A stretch of 64,000 bases of DNA from Prorocentrum cordatum (lineage: Eukaryota > Sar > Dinophyceae > Prorocentrales > Prorocentraceae): NCBI GenBank assembly GCA_963575745.1, contig CAUYUJ010014612.1:284501-348500 (forward strand), written 5' to 3'. The notes beneath the pieces are model-generated. The model made no database searches and had not been told where the DNA came from. It saw nothing but the letters and a program-made list of their open reading frames with translations. Of the stretch, positions 20,464 through 31,175 are shown piece by piece. Position 1 is the stretch's first letter, and the number at the start of each line of letters is the position of its first letter. Position numbers and translations under genes: made by a program.

Positions 20464-21632
20464 AGCACGCAAGGGTCGCTGACACTGGGGCGCACGCGAA
20501 CGTACCCTCTTTGCTCGCCCTCATTTTCGCGAAGGTGATGGGCTTCATCTCCGACAAGTGCACGTGCCCGTGCTGCGGTGGGAATGACTATGAAGTCGTG
20601 CACCGCAAGGACAAGAGCGCATGGGCATGGCGCTGTCGCGACTGGAGTGGCACATGTGATTCGTGCAAGCCTGAGAGCCACAAGTCTATGACGAAAGGCA
20701 CCGTCTTCGAAGGCGTGCAGTGTAAATCGTGGATGGATCTCTTGGATGTGACGACGACGTGGCTGTTCGACTACCCCAAAAGGATCATGGGGAGAGAGTC
20801 TGGGAGCCACCACTGCGTGATCGATATGTGGGGTTCTACGTTTCAGACAAAGGTTGCATCTGCGCTCCACGCGGCCATGGCATCGAACGGGTACTGGCCG
20901 AAAACGAGCAAGAAGCCGAAGCGGAAGAGGGGCGCTCAGGCGAAATCCCGCGCCAGGGTCCGAGCGGTAGCCAAGGCGGCCGCCCCTCGGAGGAACGCCG
21001 GTGTCGGCCTCCGCAAGAAGAGCGAGATCAAGAACTACAAGATCGTCGTCCAAGTGGATGAAGCGCACCTGAACAAGCGGAAGCCTGGTCGACTCGCGCG
21101 AGCGGCGCGCCCCCAGAAAGATCAGGTGAGGGTGTGGGGTGCAACTGTCCAGGGCCGCCCTGATGTCTGGCTCTTCCGAGTCCCCGACCACCCCCTGGAC
21201 GCCTTCAAGTGCAAGCCGCGGGGGCACGACGAGATGCTGACGAGCATGCACCTTCTCGGCCTCAAGAAGGGCACTGCGCTGGTCAGCGACTCCTGGGGCG
21301 CCACGATCTCGGCCGTGAAGGAGTTCAAGAAGCTCAAGCGCTGGACGGTGAAGGGCCTGCGCCGCGAGCTCGTCGCGCACTCTGCAGGCGAAATTGTGAA
21401 CCCGAACGGGTTCGCAACCAACGGCATCGAGGCCGTGTGGTCCGTAGTCAAACGCTGGGTTCGCCGCCGCTGCGGCGGTAGAATGCCGAGTCACTCGGGC
21501 CGCGAACAGCGGCGCGCGCTGCTGGCGGAGCTGCAGTGGCGCAAGATGAACGCGCACAAGACGTTGGATTGGGGAAATGCGTACTTCGTGCCGTTTGCCG
21601 CCCTTGCCGCCGCCTGCAAACCGCTCGAGTGA
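20376..21632 (+). CDS. IS1595/ISXO2-like (Merlin superfamily) DDE transposase
   Basis: A 418-aa protein. A zinc ribbon is at residues 62-113: CPCCG (C64, C67), WRCRDW (C87) and CDSC (C94, C97), then MTKGTVFEG, which matches the N-terminal ribbon and TGTxFEG element of IS1595-type transposases. A basic stretch (residues 178-217) precedes the catalytic core: VQVDEAHL (D228), LVSDSWGAT (D305) and TNGIEAVWSVVKRW (E352), i.e. a DDE triad with the expected H/E-xxW-xxxKR ending. The start ATG at 20,376 has a good context (GCGCCATGG) and the family's usual length is matched. High GC3 and its setting argue for a resident eukaryotic copy (Merlin) and against bacterial contamination. I could not find terminal inverted repeats, which may be lost in the flanking GGA and GA tracts. 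The frame is intact and may be active. Confidence 0.8.
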   Translation: MAQHADIKEYREELRKADIISREDFLRLVKHARVADTGAHANVPSLLALIFAKVMGFISDKCTCPCCGGNDYEVVHRKDKSAWAWRCRDWSGTCDSCKPESHKSMTKGTVFEGVQCKSWMDLLDVTTTWLFDYPKRIMGRESGSHHCVIDMWGSTFQTKVASALHAAMASNGYWPKTSKKPKRKRGAQAKSRARVRAVAKAAAPRRNAGVGLRKKSEIKNYKIVVQVDEAHLNKRKPGRLARAARPQKDQVRVWGATVQGRPDVWLFRVPDHPLDAFKCKPRGHDEMLTSMHLLGLKKGTALVSDSWGATISAVKEFKKLKRWTVKGLRRELVAHSAGEIVNPNGFATNGIEAVWSVVKRWVRRRCGGRMPSHSGREQRRALLAELQWRKMNAHKTLDWGNAYFVPFAALAAACKPLE

Positions 21633-21779
21633 TTGAACATACGAGCGGTGCATGCTATAAAGTTCTGCTGCGCTCGGGCGCACGCGGTGTCCTTTTGATG
21701 GGTATTCCTAGGCGAAGCCGTGCTCTCGGCTAGGTGGGAGAAGGATCGGCGCAGTTCTGACGCAGGAAAAGAGAAACAA

Positions 21780-21817
21780 CATGATATACAAATAAATATA
21801 GAGAGAGAGAAAGAAAA

Positions 21818-21892
<75 letters not shown>

Positions 21893-21964
21893 AAGCAAAC
21901 GTGGAAAAAAACATGGAGAAAGAGAATGAAAACGATATATGCGTGTATATATATATATATATAT

Positions 21965-22055
<91 letters not shown>
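21780..22055. repeat. (GA)n-(TA)n-(GA)n microsatellite
   Basis: GA dinucleotides (21,800-21,892), a 60-bp unique spacer, TA dinucleotides (21,944-21,966) and then about 85 bp of pure GA to 22,051. No gene. Confidence 0.95.
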
Positions 22056-22129
22056 AAAATTATCCTGGCGAAGGGCCCAACCATGCGCAATTCCGAATGC
22101 CGCCGTTGTAAGTATCGTCGTTGGTGGAA

Positions 22130-23490
22130 CACCCGATGGGGCCACGAAGCGTGTGAGAGGTGCGCCAAATGGAGGTGGAACTGCATGCGGACCCTGCCAC
22201 TGGGGCCTTCGGTGGAGCACCCTGTGGGGCCGCGAAACGTGTGAGGGGTGCGCCGAAATGGAGGTGGAACTGCATGCGGACCCTGCCATTGGCGCCCTCG
22301 GTGGAGCTCCCTATGGGGCCGCGAAACGTGTGAGGGGTGCGCCGAAATGGAGGTGGAACTGCATGCGGACCCTGCCACTTGGGCCTTAGGCGGAGCTCTC
22401 TATGGGGCCACGAAACGTGTGAGGGGTGCGACGAAATGGAGGTGGAACCGCATGCGGACCCTGACACTTGGACCTTCGGTGGAGCTCCCTATGGGGCCAC
22501 GAAACGTGTGAGGGGTGCGCCGAAATGGAAGTGGAACTGCATGCGGACCCTGCCACTTAGGCCTTAGGCGGAGCTCCCTATGGGGCCACGAAACGTGTGA
22601 GGGGTGCGCCGAAATGGAGGTGGAACTGCATGCGGACCCTGCCACTGGGGCCTCAGGTGGAGCTCCCTATGGGGCCACGAAGCGTGTGAGGGGTGCGCCG
22701 AAATGGAGGTGGAACCGCATGCGGACCCTGACACTTGGGCCTTCGGTGGAGCTCCCTATGGGGCCACGAAACGTGTGAGGGGTGCGCCGAAATGGAGGTG
22801 GAACCGCATGCGGACCCTGACACTTGGGCCTTCGGTGGAGCTCCCTATGGGGCCACGAAACGTGTGAGGGGTGCGCCGAAATGGAGGTGGAACCGCATGC
22901 GGACCCTGACACTTGGGCCTTCGGTGGAGCTCCCTATGGGGCCACGAAACGTGTGAGGGGTGCGCCGAAATGGAGGTGGAACCGCATGCGGACCCTGACA
23001 CTGGGGCCTTCGGTGGAGCTCCCTATGGGGCCACGAAACGTGTGAGGGGTGCGCCGAAATGGAGGTGGAACCGCATGCGGACCCTGACACTTGGGCCTTC
23101 GGTGGAGCTCCCTATGGGGCCACGAAACGTGTGAGGGGTGCGCCGAAATGGAGGTGGAACCGCATGCGGACCCTGACACTTGGGCCTTCGGTGGAGCTCC
23201 CTATGGGGCCACGAAACGTGTGAGGGGTGCGCGAAATGGAGGTGGAACCGCATGCGGACCCTGACACTTGGGCCTTCGGTGGAGCTCCCTATGGGGCCAC
23301 GAAACGTGTGAGGGGTGCGCCGAAATGGAGGTGGAACCGCATGCGGACCCTGACACTTGGGCCTTCGGTGGAGCTCCCTATGGGGCCACGGAACGTGTGA
23401 GGGGTGCGCCGAAATGGAGGTGGAACCGCATGCGGACCTTGCCACTGGGGCCTTCGGTGGAGCTCACTATGGGTCCACGAAACGTGTGGC
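22130..23490 (+). repeat. 89-bp tandem array (about 15 copies)
   Basis: Head-to-tail units of 89 bp with the landmarks ACGAAACGTGTGAGGGGTGC, GAAATGGAGGTGGAACYGCA, TGCGGACCCTGACACTTGG and GGTGGAGCTCCCTATGGGGC. Early units are more diverged; units from about 22,700 on are nearly identical. Because 89 is not a multiple of 3, each frame reads a 3-unit (267-bp) peptide cycle, which explains the staggered ORFs on both strands. Diverged inverted copies lie at 32,960-33,360. Confidence 0.95.
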
Positions 23491-23496
23491 CATGAT

Positions 23497-23588
23497 GGAG
23501 ACGGCGATGATGATGACGACGATGGTGATAAGAACGATGATGATGATGATGCTGATGATGACGGTGACGATGACGATGATGATGATGC

Positions 23589-23629
<41 letters not shown>

Positions 23630-23640
23630 GGGAGGAGGGA
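23497..23640. repeat. (GAT)n microsatellite
   Basis: About 130 bp of GAT/GAC triplets after the 89-bp array. Reads as poly-Asp, poly-Met or poly-His; not coding. Confidence 0.95.
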
Positions 23641-23814
23641 GGAGGGGGAAGAGGAGGAGAGGAGAGGACGCGGGCACCGTCTCTTCAAAACGAGGACCCA
23701 ACACCACAGGATGGTTGGGAAAAAAAAAAGTCGCGGGGAGAGAATCGCCTAGGGCTTTCTTTTTAAAAATAAGACACAAAAAAAACATGCCCCCTTTGCG
23801 CCTGGAACCGTCTC
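23641..23814 (+). repeat. Dispersed repeat family A, copy 2, and A-rich flank
   Basis: GGAGGAGGG tract, then TCTTCAAAACGAGGACCCAA and CACCACAGGATGGTTGGGAA, ending in an A-run; near-identical to positions 55-115. The remaining ~90 bp contain further A-runs and lead into the 78-bp array. Confidence 0.8.
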
Positions 23815-25590
23815 GGCCTATGCGTTGCAGGCGCGCAGGGCACGGCAGGCGCGGCACTTTCTCGACGCCAGGAGGGTGCGCAGAGGGTGCGGTCTCTATG
23901 CGTTGCAGGCGCGCAGGGCACGGCAGGCGTGGGAATTCTCGACGCCAGAGGGGCGCACATGGGGTGCGGTCTCTATGCGTTGCAGGCGCGCAGGGCACGG
24001 CAGGCGCGGCACTTTCTCGACGCCAGGAGGGTGCGCAGAGGGTGCGGTCTCTATGCGTGGCAGGCGCGAACGGCACGGCAGGTGTGGGAATTCTCGACAC
24101 CAGGAGGGTGCACAGGGGGTGCGGTCTCTATGCGTTGCAGGCGCGCAGGGCACGGCAGGCGCGGCATTTTCTCGACACCAGGAGGGTGCGCACGGGGTGC
24201 GGTCTCTATGCGTTGCAGGCGCGCAGGGCGCGGCAGGCGTGGGAATTCTCGACGCCAAAAGGGGTGAACAGGGGGTGCGGCCTCTATGCGTTGCAGGCGC
24301 GCAGGGCACGGCAGGCGCGGCATTTTCTCGACACCAGGAGGGTGCGCAGGGGGTGCGGTCTCTATGCGTTGCAGGTGCGCAGGGCATGGCAGGCGTGGGA
24401 ATTCTCGACGCCAGAGGGGGTGCACAGGGGGTGCGGTCTCTATGCGTTGCAGGCGCGCAGGGCGCGGCAGGCGTGGGAATTCTCGACACCAGGGGGGTGC
24501 ACATCGGGTGCGGTCTCTATGCGTTGCAGGCGCGCAGGGCACGGCAGGCGCGGCATTTCTCGACACCAGGAGGGTGCGCAGGGGGTGCGGTCCTATGCGT
24601 TGCAGGTGCGCAGGGCATGGCAGGCGTGGGAATTCTCGACACCAGAGGGGGTGCACAGGGGGTGCGGTCTCCATGCGTTGCAGGCGCGCAGGGCACGGCA
24701 GGCGCGGCATTTTCTCGACACCAGAAGGGGTGCACGTCGGGTGCGGTCTCTATGCGCTGCAGGCGCGCAGGGCACGGCAGGCGCGGCATTTTCTCGACAC
24801 CAGAGGGGGTGCACAGGGGGTGCGGTCTCTATGCGTTGCAGGCGCGGGCACGGCAGGCGCGTCATTTTCTCGACACCAGGAGGGTGCGCAGGGGGTGCCG
24901 TCTCTATGCGTTGCAGGCGCGCAGGGCGCGGCAGGCGTGGGAATTCTCGACACCAGAAAGGGTGCACATCGGGTGCGGTCTCTATGCGTTGCAGGCGCGC
25001 AGGGCACGGCAGGCGCGGCATTTTCTCGACACCAGGAGGGTGCGCAGGGGGTGCGGTCTCTATGCGCTGCAGGCGCGCAGGGCACGGCAGGCGTGGCACT
25101 TTCTCGACACCACAGGGGGTGCACAGGGGGTGCGGTCTCTATGCGTTGCAGGCGCGCAGGGCACGGCAGGCGCGGCATTTTCTCGACACCAGGAGGGTGC
25201 GCACGGGGTGCGGTCTCTATGCGTTGCAGGCGCGCAGGGCGCGGCAGGCGTGGGAATTCTCGACGCCAAAAGGGGTGAACAGGGGGTGCGGCCTCTATGC
25301 GTTGCAGGCGCGCAGGGCACGGCAGGCGCGGCATTTTCTCGACACCAGGAGTGTGCGCAGGGGGTGCGGTCTCTATGCGTTGCAGGTGCGCAGGGCATGG
25401 CAGGCGTGGGAACTGTCGACACCAGAGGAGGTGCACAGGGGGTGCGGTCTCTATGCGTTTCAGGCGTGCAGGGCGCGGCAGGCGTGGCAAAGTCTGGATA
25501 ACAGAGTGGGGTGCGCGTGGGGTGCGGTCTCTATCCGTTGCAGGCTCGCACGGCGCAGCAGGCGTGTCATTTTCTCTACATCAGAGGGGG
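23815..25590 (+). repeat. 78-bp tandem array with alternating A/B units (about 23 copies)
   Basis: Units start with TATGCGTTGCAGGCGCGCAG. Two variants often alternate: A carries GGCGCGGCATTTTCTCGACA and GGAGGGTGCGCA; B carries GGCGTGGGAATTCTCGACRC and GGGGTGCACA. Since 78 is 26 codons, the array is open for hundreds of codons in several frames on both strands (up to 658 codons on plus), broken only where a unit has lost or gained a base. No start context, no terminal unique domain and no codon bias distinguish any frame, so I treat it as satellite DNA. Confidence 0.9.
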
Positions 25591-25980
25591 CGCGCAGGGA
25601 ACGGCCACCAACATCATTCTCACATGCTTCTATTTTCAGCTATCATCACTCCAGCCATAATATAAGTATGTGGGGTTCCTCGGTAGCGTAATTGTTTCAC
25701 AAATTTTGAATATCCCCCCTGTAGAGGGACAGGCCCGACTTAACCCGTGGCGCCCCGCGCGCCTGGCGGCGAGCCGCCGCGACCCAGAGCGGGCCTCCAG
25801 GCCGGCCTGTCGAGCAGCGGCGAAGCGCGGGGGTCAGCCAGGGCGCCGGACCTCGCAGGATCCTGCAGGGCGGGGGTGCGCATCTGACCCGGGCTTGGGC
25901 GCAGGATCCTGCAGGATCCTACGAGGCCCGGTTGGCCTGGGTTTGGGTTGCCCCGGGTCAGACAATCCCCGAGAAGCGTC
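25591..25980. other. Unassigned DNA with one MITE terminus and a palindromic patch
   Basis: Positions 25,710-25,743 (CCTGTAGAGGGACAGGCCCG then ACTTAA) match the right terminus of MITE family D (31,842-32,008); no partner was found upstream. At 25,851-25,921 the word GCAGGATCCTGCAGG recurs in mirror form. No gene. Confidence 0.5.
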
Positions 25981-26125
25981 AGGCCCACCAAAGAGTGTTC
26001 TGAGGGCCTTTTGTGGTCTGCACGAGCTCTTCGCAGAGCATGTCTGGCTGAGACGGTATGGTTGCGTTGCATCGGGCATAGGAATGACCGGACGGTCGGT
26101 CCCTGCTCAAGACTGAGCGGTCTGC
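25981..26125. repeat. Dispersed repeat family E, copy 1
   Basis: Contains GTGTTCTGAGGGCC, GAGCATGTCTGGCTGAGAC and CATAGGAATGACCGGACGGT followed by CGGTCCCTGCTCAA. The copy at 39,860-40,045 shares the order and the terminal block, so these are two diverged members of one family. Confidence 0.65.
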
Positions 26126-26410
26126 CATTGAAGAGTTGACCGTAAAGTGCGCGCGGCGGCACACCCGCTGGGATGCAACTCCTAGGAGGTCAAAATTTGA
26201 ATCGGCGCGGGTTTCCTCCCAAATCAAAATTGGCCCAATCAGCTTCAGTCCCACTTTATCTGGTTTAATCTTGTCCAATCGGGCATCATCCCGCTTAATC
26301 TGGCTTGATACTAGGCTTAATCTGGCCTGATCCCACTTAATCCGGCCCAACGCCCCTGAATCGGGCACCCGCCATCACCGCCGTTGCCGCCGTCGTCGTC
26401 GTCGTCGTCC
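26126..26410. repeat. Short TTAATCTGGCCTGAT-type repeats and GTC tract
   Basis: Six to eight degenerate copies of a 14-18-bp word (CTTAATCTGGCTTGATAC and similar) at 26,225-26,350, then a short GCCGTC/GTCGTC tract. Confidence 0.6.
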
Positions 26411-27245
26411 CCTATAGTCCTGGCGTTGCAACTTTTCGCACCAGGCGTTTTCGCCCGCTGTCAGGCCACGGGGCCCTCATAGATCGATCCGGCTAGAAAA
26501 ATGACTCAGAAATATGTCCTGCAACCCTCCTCAGAGTCAAACGCAAGTTTCTCCCGCGGCGTGGCGGCGCCGCAGGACCCCAACGTGTCAATGTTCGCGC
26601 CGAAATTGGCGACGGCAGACACAACAAAAAAATCTGACCCCGCGGGCCGCGTTTCGCGCGTCGATCAACGCTAAAACACTGCGTTTGGTTTCGAGGAGAG
26701 TTGTTCGTTCTGGCCTTGCGTTCTTACGATGTGGTTTTTCGTCGCAGCGTGGGATCTCAGGGTCGTGGCCGCTTCCGTCGCTGTCGACGCCGCGCCTCCG
26801 CCGCCGCCGTCGCCGCCGCAGGGCCGCCCCCTCCGCGGCCGAGCCAGCGGGCTTGGGCGTGTGCCGCGTTTCTCGGCGACGAGCTTCGCGGAGCAGCCTC
26901 GGCCTCAGTGGGCCATGGGAACGACAGGGCCGTTTTTTTACCGGTTCCGTTTTGCCGTTTTTTGTCGCCGGTTCCAGCGCCTTTTTTTTACCGGTTCCGT
27001 CGCCGTGTTTTGACCGGTTCCGGCTCCGGTTCCGATCCTGGAGCCGTTTTTTTTCCGTTTCCGGTCGCCGTTTTTTTGCCGTTTCCATTTTCAATGAACA
27101 TTGTTTTGGAAACGGTGAAAAAAAACGGCCTTGCCGTTTCCGGGGCCCACAAAGGCCTCGAGCACCGGGCCAAACATCGAGGGAGGAACATGATCGACCG
27201 ACGAACCCAGAAAGGAATATAGAAACGTAAGGCATGGCAACGCTT
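26411..27245. repeat. Dispersed repeat family B, longer copy
   Basis: Shares 26,420-26,520 with 14,965-15,110 and 27,100-27,170 with 14,455-14,515. Includes several near-copies of ACCGGTTCCGTTTTGCCG (26,935-27,110). No domain-bearing frame. Confidence 0.6.
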
Positions 27246-28865
27246 AGCTTCAAAGACACTTGATTGGGCGACGGGCAAATGCGATACTGAGCGTATCCGA
27301 TCTTGATGTACCGTGCCGAGGGCTGTGCTGAGCTGCGCCGTGCTGAACTGCGATGTGCCATGCCGCGGTTGTGCTCTATAGTGTTGTGGATCGAGGCCCC
27401 CTTTGCATCCGAGTCCTGACCGAACTGATTTGGATCTTGAGCTCGAGCTGCCTGAGCACATAGTAGCTTCTAGCTTGCCCAACGGCTAATTGACAGGAGA
27501 ACATGCCAGGAGTCCGCGCCGCGGATCGTCCCAAGGGACACGCCAGGCGACGTGCCATGGGACGTGCCACGGGGACGCACCGCGGGACGTGCCAAGGGGA
27601 CGCGCTACGGAACGTGCCAATGGACGTGCCACGGGACGTGCCAGGGGATGCGCCGCGCGACGTGCCAGGGGCCAGGGGGACTCGCCACGGGACGCGCCAC
27701 GGAACGTGCCAGGTTGCAATGCTGAGTGTATCGATCTTGATGTAACGTGCCGAGGGTTGTGCTGTGCTGTGTCGTGCTAAACTGCGATGTGCCATGCTGC
27801 GATTGTGCTCTGTAGTGTTGTGGATCGAGCCCTCCTTTGCATCCGAGTCCTGACCGAACTGATCTGGATCTTAAGCTCGAGCTGAGCACATAGCAGCTGC
27901 CCCAGAGCTCATTGACAGGGGAACATGCTAGGAGGACGCGCCGCGGAACGTCCCAAGGGACGCGCCAAACGACGTGCCAGGGGACGTGCCACGGGCGACA
28001 TACCGCGGGACGTCCCCAGGGGACGCGCTACGGAACGTGCCAATGGACGTGCCACGGGACGTGCCAAGGGACGCGCCGCGCGACGTGCCAGGGGGACTCG
28101 CCACGGGACCGTGCCGAGGGCTGTGCTGTGCTGCGTCATGCTGAATGGCGAAGTGCCATGCCGCGGTTGTGCTCCATAGCGTTGTGGATCGAGGCCCCCT
28201 TTGCATCCGCGTCCTGAATGAACTTATCTGGATCTTAAGCTCGAGCTGCCTGAGCACATCGTTGCTGCCCAACGGCTAATTGACAGGAGAACATGCCAGG
28301 AGGACGCGCCGCGGAACGTCCCACTGGACGCGCCAAACGACGTGCCAGGGGACGTGCCACGGGGACGCACCGCGGGACGTGCCAAGGGGACGCGCTACGG
28401 AACGTGCCAATGGACGAGCCACGGGACGTGCCAAGGGACGCGCCGCGCGACGTGCCAGGGGGACTCGCCCCGGGACGCGCCACGGAACGTGCCAGGGAAC
28501 GCGCCAGGTTGCAATGCTCAGTGTATCGATCTTGATGTACCGTGCCGAGGGCTGTGCTGTGCTGCGTCGTGCTGGATTGCGATGTGTCAGGCCGCGGTTG
28601 TGCTCTATAATGTTGTGGTTCGAGTCCTATGCATCCGAGTCCTGACCGAACTGATCTGGATCGTTAAGCTCGAGCTGCCAGAACACAGAGTGGCTGCCCC
28701 AGAGCTCATTGACAGGGGGACATGCCAGAAAGACGTGCCGCCGAACGTCCCAAGGGACCCGCCAGGCGACGTGCCAGGGGACGTGCCACGGGGACGCACC
28801 GCGGGACGTGCCAAGGGGACGCGCTACGGAACGTGCTACGGAACGTGCTGGGGACAAGCGTTTCG
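27246..28865 (+). repeat. Nested tandem array (~430-bp unit x4 with internal 10-12-bp repeats)
   Basis: Four copies of a unit containing GTGTTGTGGATCGAGGCCCC, CATCCGAGTCCTGACCGAAC, GATCTTAAGCTCGAGCTG and TTGACAGGAGAACATGCC; the GAGCTCGAGCTG landmark falls near 27,440, 27,870, 28,235 and 28,665. Each unit ends in a minisatellite of GGGACGTGCCA variants (about 15 per unit), which read as Arg/Ala/Thr-rich or Ser/Pro/Leu-rich ORFs. Not coding. Confidence 0.85.
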
Positions 28866-28869
28866 GTCG

Positions 28870-29860
28870 AGAAATCCTGCCCAAATCCTCATGCTAGACA
28901 TCCGCCGGGCCGAGCTGGACACGTGCAAACAAGCGCTCCGCTCAACACATCCTAAACATATCCTCATGCTAGACATCTGCCTGGGAGAACTGGACACGAG
29001 ACATCCTCAACACATATTCATGTTTGGCATCCGTTCCAGGCCCCCTGGAAGGTCACAGGAGGCCCATGTTAGATACCCCATAGGTGGCCTGGACACGTGG
29101 TTCCAATTCGGGACAGTCATGTTAGATCCCCCCCTTGGTGGCCTGGACACGTTAAAACACGTGGGACCAGTCATGGGCAACCATGTTAGATACACCCCTG
29201 GGTGGCCTGGACACGTTAAAACACGTGGCCCTTGCCCGGGACAACCATGTTTGATACCCCCCATGGGTGGCCTGAACATGTAAAAACACGTGGTGCCAGC
29301 TCTGGACAACCATATTAGATACACCCCTGAATAGCCTGGACACGTAAAAACACATGGTTCAAGCTCGGGACCCCCCCCCTGCGTGGCCTGGCTACGCTGA
29401 TTTCGCCCTTCTGCCTGAGACATCCTCGCAACGGCTTCCCTGGAGAGGCCCCCAAAGCGCCGACCCTTGTCCAGAGCAAGAAAACATAACTTGTCTGTAG
29501 TGGGATCTGTGTTCGGGTAGCGCTTTTCGGCTCCCCCTGCGTTTCCTGCTAATTCGGCGTTGGGCCCGACGCGATGTTAGAGACCCCGCTGGGCGGCCCG
29601 GTTCAAGTTGGGGACAAACATGTTAGATACCCCCTTGGGTGGCCTGGACGCGTAAAAACACGAGGCTCCAGCACAGTGCCACCGTGTCAGATACCCCTTC
29701 TGGGTGGCCTGAACACTTGAAAACATGCCCCTCCTGGGTGGCCTGAACACGTAAAAATGCGCGGTTCCAGCACAAGACCACCATGTTAGATACCCTCCAG
29801 TGCCTGGACACGTGAAAACATGTGATCTAGCTTGGGACCACCATGTTAGATACTTTCTGG
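28870..29860 (+). repeat. Tandem array of ~60-100-bp unit
   Basis: About a dozen diverged copies with landmarks GGTGGCCTGGACACGTWAAA, ACACGTGGTTCCAGC and ACCATGTTAGATACCCCC. The spacing varies from about 60 to over 100 bp because some units are truncated. Confidence 0.8.
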
Positions 29861-30440
29861 GTGGACTTTTTTTACGAATTGGTCGGGTCTCCAGACTTCG
29901 TCATTCTAAATGGATTCCGCGCAAAACGCGCCGTACATTTTTTTCCAGAGGAAAGCGGTGGTCTGCGACCCAATTACTTATCGAGGATCCGAGATGGGGT
30001 GGCAAACTTTCCTCGAGCGGGCACGCGAAAAACGCACTTGTTCAACTGAAAAGTTACACTTCATTTCGATACTCATCGCAGAATAATTCCCCCGGCCCAC
30101 CTCCCGTCGCCCCCGGGCGGGAAACCCACTAAAAGAGAGCCATAGGCCGGAGCCCTTTCCGGGAAAAAACGCCCGGACCCGATATTTGGCACTTGCTAAA
30201 CGGCCCTGGTCGTTTGCTAACCCTCCCTGCCCTGTTCGATTTCCTCTTTGGGCACGTTAACCAACGACTTCGCGTGTCGGGGTGGTGATGATGGGGGGTG
30301 GATTTTTTGGACTTCTAAAACAAAGACACGCGCGAAACCGAAGAGTGCAGCCTCGACCGTCTGGCCAAATTCTAGACGCTTCGCGTATCCCCACCAGCCC
30401 GTCCAGAAACGACGCCCAGGCGAGTAGAGGGTCGTCCTGA
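29861..30440. other. Unassigned, apparently unique DNA
   Basis: More balanced base composition than its surroundings, but no domain, terminal repeat or array recognised. Confidence 0.4.
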
Positions 30441-31175
30441 GGGGCTTTTCGGCGTCGTGGGTGCCTCGGGGGGGCCTCTGTGGGCCATTCGGGATCCTCT
30501 TTGGGGCCTCCTGGGGGCCTCTTGGGGCCTCTTGGGGCCATCTTGGGGCCTTTGGGTGCCTCCTGGGCGCTTCTTGGGGCCATCGTTGCCCCTTGGGTGC
30601 CTCTGGAGGGTCTCTTGGGGCCTCTTAGGGGTCTCTTGGGGGCCTCCTGGGGGCCTCTTGGGGGGCCTCTTTGGGCCATCTTGGGGCCATCCTGCGGCCT
30701 CTTGGGGCATCCTGGGGGCCTCTTGTCAAAGAAAGCGGAAGCACTAATTAGCGTCGCTCTTGGAAAGCCTCTAAAATCGCCTCCTTAACCGCTCTTGGAG
30801 GGCTCTTGGAGCGCTCTTGGGCGCTCTTTGCGCCGTCTTCGGGCTTTCTTGGGCCCTTCTTGGAGCTATCTTGAGCCATCTTGGAGCTATCTTGACGCCT
30901 CGGGTGGGCATCGGAAGCGAAAGCGCGAGAACGCCAAAAACATTGATTTTCCCTAGGGTTTTGAAACATTTTGGCTTCTTGGGGGCATCCGAGGGGAGCT
31001 CTAGTGGACACTTAGAGCCGTCTTGGGGCGGTCTTGGAGCGTCTTGGAGCATCTTCGGAACCATCTTGAGGCATCTTGCGCTATCTTGAACCATCTTGGA
31101 GGCGATCTTGGGCTCCCTGAGGCCCTCTTGGAGTCGTCTTGGCTCATCTTGGACGCTCCAACGCGTCGCGGCCCC
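30441..31175. repeat. CTTGGGGCC-type minisatellite
   Basis: Degenerate iteration of GGCCTCTTGGGG and, after 30,790, of GCTCTTGGAGC and ATCTTGGAGC words. Same family as 1,900-2,560 and 12,500-13,080. Confidence 0.8.

Noticed and set aside
20376-21632. Bacterial contamination as the source of the IS1595-like transposase
   Set aside because: It is embedded among the same eukaryotic microsatellites and shares strong GC3 with the GST exon; Merlin elements are the known eukaryotic relatives.
20298-21683. Minus-strand 461-codon ORF opposite the transposase
   Set aside because: Antisense shadow of a GC3-rich gene; no domain.
22130-25590. CRISPR array
   Set aside because: Units are contiguous copies (89 and 78 bp) with no unique spacers between short repeats, and the context is eukaryotic.
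23715-25691. 658-codon repeat protein
   Set aside because: Other long frames exist over the same DNA on both strands, indels between units break each frame, and there is no unique N- or C-terminal domain; better explained as a 78-bp satellite.
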